Assembly: GCF_013778455.1 (NCBI RefSeq)
Contig: NZ_JACEHE010000024.1
Coordinates: 59,180 to 123,179, forward strand
Source of the DNA: Streptomyces himalayensis subsp. himalayensis
GTDB taxonomy: Bacteria; Actinomycetota; Actinomycetes; Streptomycetales; Streptomycetaceae
Length of the DNA stretch: 64,000 nt
Direction of reading: 5' to 3'
Of the stretch, positions 57,700-64,000 are shown piece after piece. The notes under the pieces were generated by a model that worked only from the letters and a program-made list of their open reading frames with translations, did not search any database and was not told where the DNA came from. The number at the start of each line of letters is the position of its first letter. Position 1 is the first letter of the stretch. The position numbers were made by a program, and so were the translations under genes.

Positions 57700-58551
57700 A
57701 TGTCCGCAGACCAGGGCAGCTCGAAGGTGCTCACGCTCAGCAAGAGCGAGGCAGAGCCCGACGTGCTTCAGGACCTTCACAGCTCCGAAGCCATCGACAC
57801 CCGCACCCTGTCCCGCTCCCTGTTCCTGCGGCTGGCCGCACTCGACGAGAACAGCCCGGAGCGGGCCTACGTCCGAGACACCCTCATCGAGCTGAACCTC
57901 CCGCTCGTGCGGTACGCGGCGGCGCGCTTCCGCAGCCGCAACGAGCCGATGGAGGACATCGTCCAGGTCGGCACGATCGGCCTGATCAAGGCCATCGACC
58001 GGTTCGACTGCGAGCGCGGCGTGGAGTTCCCGACCTTCGCGATGCCCACCGTCGTCGGCGAGATCAAGCGCTTCTTCCGCGACACGTCGTGGTCGGTCCG
58101 CGTGCCCCGCCGTCTGCAGGAGCTGCGGCTGGCGCTGACCAAGGCGAGCGACGAGCTCTCCCAGAAGCTCGACCGGTCCCCGACCGTCCCCGAACTCGCC
58201 GCCGTACTGGGCGTGTCCGAGGAGGACGTGGTCGACGGCCTGGCCGTCGGAAACGCGTACACGGCCTCCTCGCTCGACTCCCCGGCACCCGAGGACGACG
58301 GCGGAGAGGGCTCGCTCGCCGACCGCCTCGGCTACGAGGACAGCGCGCTGGAGGGCGTGGAGTACCGTGAATCGCTCAAGCCGCTGCTGGCCAAGCTGCC
58401 GCCGCGCGAGCGCCGCATCATCATGCTCCGCTTCTTCGCGAACATGACGCAGTCCCAGATCGGCGAGGAGGTCGGCATCTCCCAGATGCACGTCTCCCGC
58501 CTCCTGACCCGGACGCTGGCGCAGCTGCGGGACGGCCTGATCTCGGACTAG
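57700..58551 (+). CDS. sigN: SigB/SigF-type sigma factor, SigN-like
   Basis: 283 residues from ATG 57700 with CAAGGGGGTG upstream. Region 2 is almost identical to that of the preceding sigma factor (YAAARFRSRNEPMEDIVQVGTIGLIKAIDRFD), showing a tandem duplication. Region 4 is MLRFFANMTQSQIGEEVGISQMHVSRLL. By order it corresponds to S. coelicolor sigN, which acts in late aerial growth. The N-terminus lacks the Pro-rich repeats of its neighbour. Confidence 0.9.
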   Translation: MSADQGSSKVLTLSKSEAEPDVLQDLHSSEAIDTRTLSRSLFLRLAALDENSPERAYVRDTLIELNLPLVRYAAARFRSRNEPMEDIVQVGTIGLIKAIDRFDCERGVEFPTFAMPTVVGEIKRFFRDTSWSVRVPRRLQELRLALTKASDELSQKLDRSPTVPELAAVLGVSEEDVVDGLAVGNAYTASSLDSPAPEDDGGEGSLADRLGYEDSALEGVEYRESLKPLLAKLPPRERRIIMLRFFANMTQSQIGEEVGISQMHVSRLLTRTLAQLRDGLISD

Positions 58552-58574
58552 GCCTGAACTTCGAAGCGGACTGA

Positions 58575-58614
58575 ATGAGCTCGGAGCGGACCCGGTGGTC
58601 CGCTCCGAGCTCAT
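58575..58614 (+). terminator. Terminator of sigN-like gene
   Basis: Perfect 18-bp arms starting ATGAGCTCGGAGCGGACC enclose a CGGT loop, 24 bp after the stop codon. Confidence 0.9.
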
Positions 58615-58664
58615 GTCCGTTCCGACAGGTTCCTATTTGACGCACCGTCAGACACACTGACGCG

Positions 58665-59522
58665 ATGCGAAACGCTTGGCAGTGTTTCACCGGGGGGCAC
58701 ACCCACGACCCACGGCGCATCCGCCGAGGTGCCCTGGCCGGCGCCTCGGCGGCCGTCGTCTGCCTTGGTGGTCTGCTGGCCGCCTGCGCCGACGGAGGCG
58801 GTGCCGACGACGGTTACGTCGCGGTCGGCGCGGCCGCCGCCACCCCTCAGGCGCCCCCCGGCAAGGGCGTGGCGCCGACGGGCGACGTGGAACTGGTGCC
58901 GCTCGACAGCGACGAGACCGGAAGCCCCTCGGAGGGCGGCAGGGAGCCTGGTACATCCGGGGGCGCGGGCGACGACACCTCGGGCCAGGGGGACGGCTCG
59001 GCGACGGGTTCGGCATCCTCGGCCGGCGGCACGGGGGGCTCCGGTACGTCCGCCAGCGCTGACGGCGACTCGGGCGCAGGCGGGGACGGCGCCGGCTCCA
59101 GCCGTACGGGCGGGACTCCCTCCGGCGAGTCTCCTGCTGGAGCGAGCGGTGGCTCGACGGGCGGCAGCGGAGGATCCGGCACCCCGTCCACCCCAGACGC
59201 CTCCACGCCGTCCGGGCCCGCGGTCCTCGACATCGGGGACGTGGTGCGGGAACCCACGGACGACCGGTGGTGCGAGAGGGTGACGGTCGCCTTCCACAAC
59301 TCCGGCGGCTCAGCGGTGCGTTCGGGCACGGTGACGTTCGGTACGCACATCATCGGCGCACTCGGCGTCGACTGGGCGACGATCGAGTCCACCGAGAAAC
59401 TCCCGGCACCGATCGACGCCGGAGAGACGGAGAAGAAGACCTGGACGGTGTGCGTGGACGCCTGGCGAGTGCCGCTGGGCATGCACATCGAGACGCAGGA
59501 CGTCTCCGTGGAGTGGAAGTAG
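58665..59522 (+). CDS. Lipoprotein with Gly/Ser-rich linker
   Basis: 285 residues from ATG 58665, which lacks a ribosome site and may be near-leaderless. A signal with lipobox LLAAC places the mature protein on the membrane exterior. A low-complexity Gly/Ser/Thr linker spans about 85-185. The C-terminal domain (about 186-285) is beta-rich with two Cys (DRWCERVTVAFHNSGGSAV, KKTWTVCVDAWRVPLGM) like an extracellular immunoglobulin-type domain. Function is unknown. Confidence 0.82.
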   Translation: MRNAWQCFTGGHTHDPRRIRRGALAGASAAVVCLGGLLAACADGGGADDGYVAVGAAAATPQAPPGKGVAPTGDVELVPLDSDETGSPSEGGREPGTSGGAGDDTSGQGDGSATGSASSAGGTGGSGTSASADGDSGAGGDGAGSSRTGGTPSGESPAGASGGSTGGSGGSGTPSTPDASTPSGPAVLDIGDVVREPTDDRWCERVTVAFHNSGGSAVRSGTVTFGTHIIGALGVDWATIESTEKLPAPIDAGETEKKTWTVCVDAWRVPLGMHIETQDVSVEWK

Positions 59523-59636
59523 GAGCCGCGGCCTCACGGCAGCTGGAGCCATGGCCTTACGGCAACAGGAGGCGCGGCCTCACGGCAGTAGGAGCCGCGG
59601 CCTCACGGCAGCGGCAACTGCAGCCTTACGACAGCG
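59520..59636. repeat. 23-bp tandem repeat, five units
   Basis: Units start near 59522, 59545, 59568, 59591 and 59614, each resembling GGAGCCGCGGCCTCACGGCA. The array starts at the lipoprotein stop codon and runs into the 3' end of the convergent small membrane gene. Confidence 0.8.
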
Positions 59637-59835
59637 CGAGCCAGGCGACAGCCGCCACGATCACCACGGCGACGACCACGCCGAGGATCAGGCCGATCCG
59701 CGGGCCTGCCGGAGCGGCCGCCTGCCGACCCGGCTGAGGGGCGCCGTCGTCGACGAAGGCGCGGAACATCTGCGTGCTGCCCGCGGGGTCGTGGTTGCCC
59801 TCGGGGCCCTGCGCGGCGTGGGGGTTGTGTGCCAT
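59626..59835 (-). CDS. Small tail-anchored membrane protein
   Basis: 69 residues from ATG 59835 with AGGG upstream. A polar N-terminus (MAHNPHAAQGPEGNHDPAGS) is followed by one C-terminal membrane helix (RIGLILGVVVAVVIVAAVAWLAL). It is probably tail-anchored with a cytoplasmic head. Function is unknown. Confidence 0.75.
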   Translation of the reverse strand: MAHNPHAAQGPEGNHDPAGSTQMFRAFVDDGAPQPGRQAAAPAGPRIGLILGVVVAVVIVAAVAWLALS

Positions 59836-60056
59836 GGGGCAGGACCCTAGCGAATGCGTGCGAGCTACCCAAGTGCCAGGTACGTGGCTGTCCGGCGACG
59901 CAGAGTGATGTCGCCACTCAGAGTGATGTTGCGAGACCTCGGAGAGGGGCGGAGCCTGATGACATGGGAACGGACCCACGGGTGTCCGGACCCAGTCATC
60001 AGGTCCGCTCGGGGACACCGCGGAACGCGGCAACGCCCATCATGTGAGGACTCAAT

Positions 60057-60392
60057 ATGGCCAGAACTGTCCGGCGGCGCATAGGTCTCATAGGTGCATC
60101 GTGCTTGGCCTCGGTGCTCGCCCTATCTGCAGCGGCACCTGCCGCGAGCGCGGCACCCCAGATCTCGGCACCGACCGCATCCCCGGTCCAGGCGCAGCCT
60201 TCCTTCGTCAACGGCTGGTGCGGCCGCGACCCGTACGGGTGCCGGTTCGGCACCCTCGGCGCCTTCGGGAACAACTTGGGGTTCTTCAACAACGGCTTCA
60301 ACAACGGCTTCAACGGCTTCGGCGGGTACGGCGGCTACGGGTGCGTCCCCCGCGTCGTCACTGTCGGCTACGTCACGGTGGTTACGTGTTGA
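60057..60392 (+). CDS. Small secreted protein with Asn-Gly-Phe repeats
   Basis: 111 residues from ATG 60057 with GAGGA upstream. A signal peptide (IGLIGASCLASVLALSAAAPAASA) is clear. The mature part is about 78 residues with Cys pairs (WCGRDPYGC near its start, GCVPRV and the C-terminal Cys) and a central FFNNGFNNGFNGFGGYGGYG. The repeats and low complexity suggest a surface or matrix peptide. It is different from the chaplins. Confidence 0.85.
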   Translation: MARTVRRRIGLIGASCLASVLALSAAAPAASAAPQISAPTASPVQAQPSFVNGWCGRDPYGCRFGTLGAFGNNLGFFNNGFNNGFNGFGGYGGYGCVPRVVTVGYVTVVTC

Positions 60393-60452
60393 TGAGCCGG
60401 GGTCCGTGCGGTGGATCCGCATAAGGACGGGAGCGCAGGCTCACCCGTATGC

Positions 60453-60493
60453 ATCAGGGAGGGTGCCCCTCAGCAAGGGGCACCCTCCCTGAT
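60453..60493 (+). terminator. Terminator of secreted-peptide gene
   Basis: Arms ATCAGGGAGGGTGCCCCT and its complement (18 bp, perfect) enclose a 5-base loop about 60 bp after the stop. Confidence 0.88.
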
Positions 60494-60608
60494 CTGTGCC
60501 CGCCGGTGGCCCCTACCGCTACCCCGGCGCTGACCAGCCCTTTTACCTTTCACCCAACGTCACTTTGCCATCTCTTTGATCCGCTACGCCCGTTTTAATT
60601 TGCCTGTA

Positions 60609-60632
60609 GCAACCATTCGGACCTATGGTTGC
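60609..60632. promoter_or_regulatory. MarR operator
   Basis: GCAACCAT and ATGGTTGC form a perfect inverted repeat with an 8-bp spacer, about 27 bp before the MarR ATG. A half site AAGCAAC follows at 60636. It is a typical autoregulatory MarR site. Confidence 0.75.
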
Positions 60633-60658
60633 CCTAAGCAACAAACGGGAGAGGTGTG

Positions 60659-61150
60659 ATGGCCACGCAGCGGCAGTACGAAGAGCTGGCCCGGCGACTC
60701 AGCGCCATCGGAGCCATCAAGCGCGGCCTCGGACGCATGCTCCCGCACGACTGTCCGGGGGGCTCCGCCGCCGTTCTTCTCATACTCGACCGCGACGGCG
60801 AGATGCGGATGAGCCGATTGGCGGAGCTGCTCGCCGTCGATATGTCGGTGACCAGCCGGCATGTCGCCCATGTCGCGGACCGGGGCTGGATCGACAGGTC
60901 CCCCGACCCCGCGGACAAGCGCTCACGGATCCTGCGGCTCACGCCCGCCGGCCGGAACAAGCTGGCGGAGCTCAAAGAGAACGCCGTCGAGGCGCTCGCC
61001 CACTACCTGGCGGACTGGTCGGACGAAGAGGTCGACCAGCTCAACGCCCTGCTCGCGCGCCTGCGCGAGAGCTTCGGTGACTGCCGCGCCGCACCGCGGC
61101 TCACCCACATCACAGATTTCACAGAACCGACCACCCGTACACCCGCGTGA
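60659..61150 (+). CDS. MarR-family regulator
   Basis: 163 residues from ATG 60659 behind GGGAGAGG. The winged helix includes MRMSRLAELLAVDMSVTSRHVAHVADRGWIDRSPDPADKRSRILRLTPAG. It lies immediately upstream of the exporter and probably represses itself and the exporter by binding the inverted repeat at 60609-60632, releasing upon binding a drug-like ligand. Confidence 0.94.
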   Translation: MATQRQYEELARRLSAIGAIKRGLGRMLPHDCPGGSAAVLLILDRDGEMRMSRLAELLAVDMSVTSRHVAHVADRGWIDRSPDPADKRSRILRLTPAGRNKLAELKENAVEALAHYLADWSDEEVDQLNALLARLRESFGDCRAAPRLTHITDFTEPTTRTPA

Positions 61151-61182
61151 CAAGCCCGCGCAGAAGTAAGAAAAGGAAGTCC

Positions 61183-63729
61183 ATGGCAACAACCACACCG
61201 GCCGGTGTGCGGGGCAGCCATGCCAAGCACGGAGCGGAAGCCGAGAGCGGCGCTCCGATGTCGCACCGGCAGATCATGACGGCGCTCTCCGGGCTGCTGC
61301 TCGGCATGTTCGCCACCATCCTCTCCTCCACCATCGTCTCCAACGCACTCCCCGAGATCGTCAGCGATCTCGGCGGCGGACAGAGCGCCTACACCTGGGT
61401 CGTGACCTCGACCCTGCTGGCGATGACGGCCTCGACCCCCCTCTGGGGCAAGCTGGCGGATCTGACCAGCAAGAAGACCCTCATCCAGATAGCCCTGATC
61501 GTCTTCGTCGTGGGCTCGATGGTCGCCGGCGTCTCGCAGAACGCGGCGACGCTGATCACCGCCCGTGCCATCCAGGGCCTCGGTGCCGGTGGTATGGCGG
61601 CGCTGGCGCAGATCATCATCGCCGCGATGATCCCCCCGCGTGAGCGCGGCCGTTACTCCGGCTACCTGGGCGCGGTCTTCGCCGTCGCCACCGTCGGAGG
61701 ACCGCTGCTCGGCGGCGTCATCACCGACACCGACTCACTCGGCTGGCGCTGGTGCTTCTACGTAGGCGTGCCGTTCGCTGCGATCGCCCTGATCGTCCTG
61801 CAGAAGACGCTGCACCTCCCGGTGGCCAAGCGGAAGGTCAAGGTCGACTGGGCCGGCGCCTTCTTCATCACCGCCGCGGTCTGCCTGCTCCTCCTCTGGG
61901 TCACCTTCGCGGACGACAAGTACGAGTGGCTGTCCTGGCAGTCGTACGCGATGGTCGGCGGCGCCGTCGTCCTCGCGCTGATCTTCCTCCTCGTGGAGTC
62001 GAAGGCGAGCGAGCCGATCATCCCGCTGCGGCTGTTCCGCAACCGCACCATCACGCTGGCCTCGCTGGCCTCGCTCTTCGTCGGTGTCGCGATGTTCTCG
62101 GGCACCGTCTTCTTCGCCCAGTACTTCCAGCTGGCGCGGGGCGAGTCCCCGACAATGTCCGGTGTCATGACGATCCCGATGATCGCCGGCCTGTTCGTCT
62201 CGTCCACGGTCTCCGGCCAGATCATCACCAAGACCGGCAAGTGGAAGGCGTGGCTGGTCGCGGGCGGTGCGCTGGTGACCGCTGGCCTCGGTCTGCTGGG
62301 CACGATCCGGTACGACACCGAGTACTGGCAGGTCGCGGTCTTCATGGGGATCATGGGTCTCGGCGTCGGCATGATGATGCAGAACCTGGTGCTCGCCACG
62401 CAGAACCAGGTGGACCCGCAGGATCTCGGCTCGGCCAGCTCCGTCGTCACCTTCTTCCGCTCCCTCGGCGGTGCGATAGGTGTCTCGGTGCTCGGCTCCG
62501 TGATGTCCAGCCGTATCACGCACTACATCCAGGACGGCATCGCCGATCTCGGTCCCAAGGCCGCCAAGGCGATGGGCAGCTCCGGCGGTGACAGCATCCC
62601 CGACCTGGACGCACTGCCTGGGCCCATCCGGGCGCTGATGCAGAGTGCGTACGGGCACGGCATCGCCGACGTCTTCCTCTACGTCGCGCCGATCGCCTTC
62701 CTCGCCTTCCTGGTGACCCTGTTCATCAAGGAGGTCCCGCTGAAGTCCTCGGGTTCGCTGGAGGAGGCCACCGGCCAGGAGTCGGGCACCGCCCCTGCCC
62801 CGGCCGACACCTCTGTGGCCGCCGAGGCCGCGGGCGCGCAGGAGCGGATCCCGAGCTGGGCCGTCGCCGCCTCGAGCACCGAGACCGGTCCCGAGGGCAC
62901 GCAGCGGCTGGCCGCGGTGGCCACCGTCGCGACGGCCCAGGGTGACTCCGCGGCCGGGTCCGCCGGTGGCGGGATTCCGGTACGGGGCTTCGTCCGCGGT
63001 GCCGAGAGCGCACCCGTGGCACGGGCCGCTGTCACGCTGATCTCCCTCGCCGGACGTCAGCTCGGCCGCTCCGTCGCCCAGGCCGACGGCCGCTACGCGC
63101 TCGACGCTCCGAGCGCGGGCAGCTACGTCCTGATCGCCTCCGCCGACGGCTTCCAGCCGCAGGCCTCGACGATCAACGTCAACGACGAGCCCGTCGCGTA
63201 CGACATCCTGCTGAGCGGCACGAGCGGCCTCAGCGGTGTGGTGCGGGCCGCCGACGGCGGGACGCCGGTCACCGGCGCGATGGTCATCGTGACCGATGTC
63301 CGCGGAGACGTGCTGGCGACCGGACTGACCGGCGAACAGGGCGAGTTCGACTTCGCCGAGTTGGTGCCCGGCCAGGTGACCGTCGCCGTGAACGCGGCGG
63401 GACACCGTCCGCTGGCCCTGCCCGTCGAGGTGGGCGGCACCGGGGTTACCCGGATCGAGGTCGCACTCCGCTCCGGCGCGCAGGTGCAGGGCACCGTACG
63501 GGCCGCCGGCGGACCGCTCGGGGACGCGCGCGTCACGCTCGTCGACGCCGCGGGCAACGTGGTCGGCACGGCGACGACCGGGTCGGACGGGGCGTACGCC
63601 TTCACCGACCTGGATGCCGGCGAGTACACCGTCATCGCGACGGGCTACCCGCCGGTGGCCACCGGCCTCTCCGTGAGCGGGCGCGGGGTCGACGGCCACG
63701 ACATCGAACTCGCCCACCCGGGCGAGTAG
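61183..63729 (+). CDS. EmrB/QacA-type exporter with C-terminal regulatory-like repeats
   Basis: 848 residues from ATG 61183 with AAGGAAG upstream; GTG 61147, overlapping the MarR stop, would add 12. The first 530 residues form a 14-helix DHA2-family MFS drug exporter (LSSTIVSNALPEIVSDLG, MAALAQIIIAAMIPPRERGRYSG). A linker leads to three carboxypeptidase-regulatory-like beta domains (about 610-848; GFVRGAESAPVARAAVTL, LSGVVRAADGGTPVTGAMV, VQGTVRAAGGPLGDARVTL). These domains are unusual on MFS proteins. It should export a toxic compound under MarR control. Confidence 0.94.
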   Translation: MATTTPAGVRGSHAKHGAEAESGAPMSHRQIMTALSGLLLGMFATILSSTIVSNALPEIVSDLGGGQSAYTWVVTSTLLAMTASTPLWGKLADLTSKKTLIQIALIVFVVGSMVAGVSQNAATLITARAIQGLGAGGMAALAQIIIAAMIPPRERGRYSGYLGAVFAVATVGGPLLGGVITDTDSLGWRWCFYVGVPFAAIALIVLQKTLHLPVAKRKVKVDWAGAFFITAAVCLLLLWVTFADDKYEWLSWQSYAMVGGAVVLALIFLLVESKASEPIIPLRLFRNRTITLASLASLFVGVAMFSGTVFFAQYFQLARGESPTMSGVMTIPMIAGLFVSSTVSGQIITKTGKWKAWLVAGGALVTAGLGLLGTIRYDTEYWQVAVFMGIMGLGVGMMMQNLVLATQNQVDPQDLGSASSVVTFFRSLGGAIGVSVLGSVMSSRITHYIQDGIADLGPKAAKAMGSSGGDSIPDLDALPGPIRALMQSAYGHGIADVFLYVAPIAFLAFLVTLFIKEVPLKSSGSLEEATGQESGTAPAPADTSVAAEAAGAQERIPSWAVAASSTETGPEGTQRLAAVATVATAQGDSAAGSAGGGIPVRGFVRGAESAPVARAAVTLISLAGRQLGRSVAQADGRYALDAPSAGSYVLIASADGFQPQASTINVNDEPVAYDILLSGTSGLSGVVRAADGGTPVTGAMVIVTDVRGDVLATGLTGEQGEFDFAELVPGQVTVAVNAAGHRPLALPVEVGGTGVTRIEVALRSGAQVQGTVRAAGGPLGDARVTLVDAAGNVVGTATTGSDGAYAFTDLDAGEYTVIATGYPPVATGLSVSGRGVDGHDIELAHPGE

Positions 63730-64000
63730 CAGGCCCCCGGCCGCGTGGGGCGCGCTCCGAGCGGAGGCGCGCCCTGCGCGGCGGGATAGGGGAGGCCTCC
63801 GGCCGGGTCGCTTTCGGGGCAGGGGACGGCCCTGCGGCCGGCCGGGGGCCAGGGGGGTATCAGGGCGGGTCCTGTTGTGGGGGCACAACCCACGACGGCG
63901 GGTGCCGCGGGTGTGGGAGTCGGTGCCGGTACGAGGTCCCGGCGCGTGCCGATACGCATACGAAAAAGCCGCCCCCAAGCCACGCAAGGAGAGAAACGGA
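63730..64000 (+). other. Intergenic, leader of a gene beyond the window
   Basis: No gene is seen in this end stretch. GTTGTGGGGGCACAAC near 63872 is a small hairpin. AAGGAGAG at about 63987-63994 looks like the ribosome site of a gene that starts just outside the window. Confidence 0.55.

Overview
The window is high-GC actinobacterial DNA, almost certainly a Streptomyces chromosome. The evidence is the gene content (sarA-like membrane protein, purD, dnaX, a small SRP RNA, two tRNA-Ser genes, tadA, upp, a sigF/sigN-like sigma-factor pair), abundant GTG starts, rare TTA codons confined to accessory genes, and repeated SpoIIE-type phosphatases and DUF317/DUF5753-type genes typical of that genus.

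Layout. Positions 1-6550 are core chromosome: the 5' part of a sarA-like gene, purD, dnaX and the SRP RNA, all on the minus strand. A tRNA-Ser(GGA) gene at 6566 is the insertion site of an integrated element bounded by two identical 112-bp direct repeats (6597-6708 and 33237-33348; 26,640 bp apart). Each repeat covers the 3' half of the tRNA plus its UUCG-loop terminator. Inside, a mobility core (12.4-21 kb) carries integrase, excisionase, an XRE regulator, a DnaB/RecA-like replicative ATPase, iterons, a membrane protein, MobC and a frameshifted relaxase. I see no FtsK/TraB-type DNA pump, so the element looks mobilisable rather than self-transmissible.

Element cargo. The left cargo (6.8-12.4 kb) holds a DUF5990-like protein, an SDR/hydrolase operon and a secreted hydrolase whose promoters share a 41-bp block with the promoter of a TetR gene, and a CmtR-type metal sensor coupled to a truncated CDF transporter. 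The right cargo (21.2-33 kb) is the most unusual part. It has two separate gene pairs in which the end of the upstream protein and the start of the downstream protein carry the same short Gly/Asn-rich motif, resembling bacterial amyloid-signalling modules. It also has a WhiJ-like regulatory cluster and a translationally coupled set of four genes: DapF-like epimerase, D-Ala-D-Ala-ligase-like ATP-grasp enzyme, C39-like peptidase and a stand-alone MurF C-terminal domain. The epimerase gene and one amyloid-motif gene contain an early TTA codon, suggesting bldA-dependent expression.

Positions 33.4-64 kb are chromosome again: a Tat-exported beta-propeller protein, a SpoIIE phosphatase, an IclR regulator, a CAP-domain secreted protein, an Fpg/Nei glycosylase, a five-gene galactoside uptake and hydrolysis operon (binding protein, two permeases, GH36, GH42), a GAF/PAS/SpoIIE phosphatase, an HhH-GPD protein, small conserved genes, a LytR_C protein, upp, tadA with its associated gene, tRNA-Ser(CGA), the sigma pair, and a MarR-regulated EmrB/QacA exporter. 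Several intergenic spaces hold tandem repeats, most strikingly nine 44-bp units at 50754-51149.
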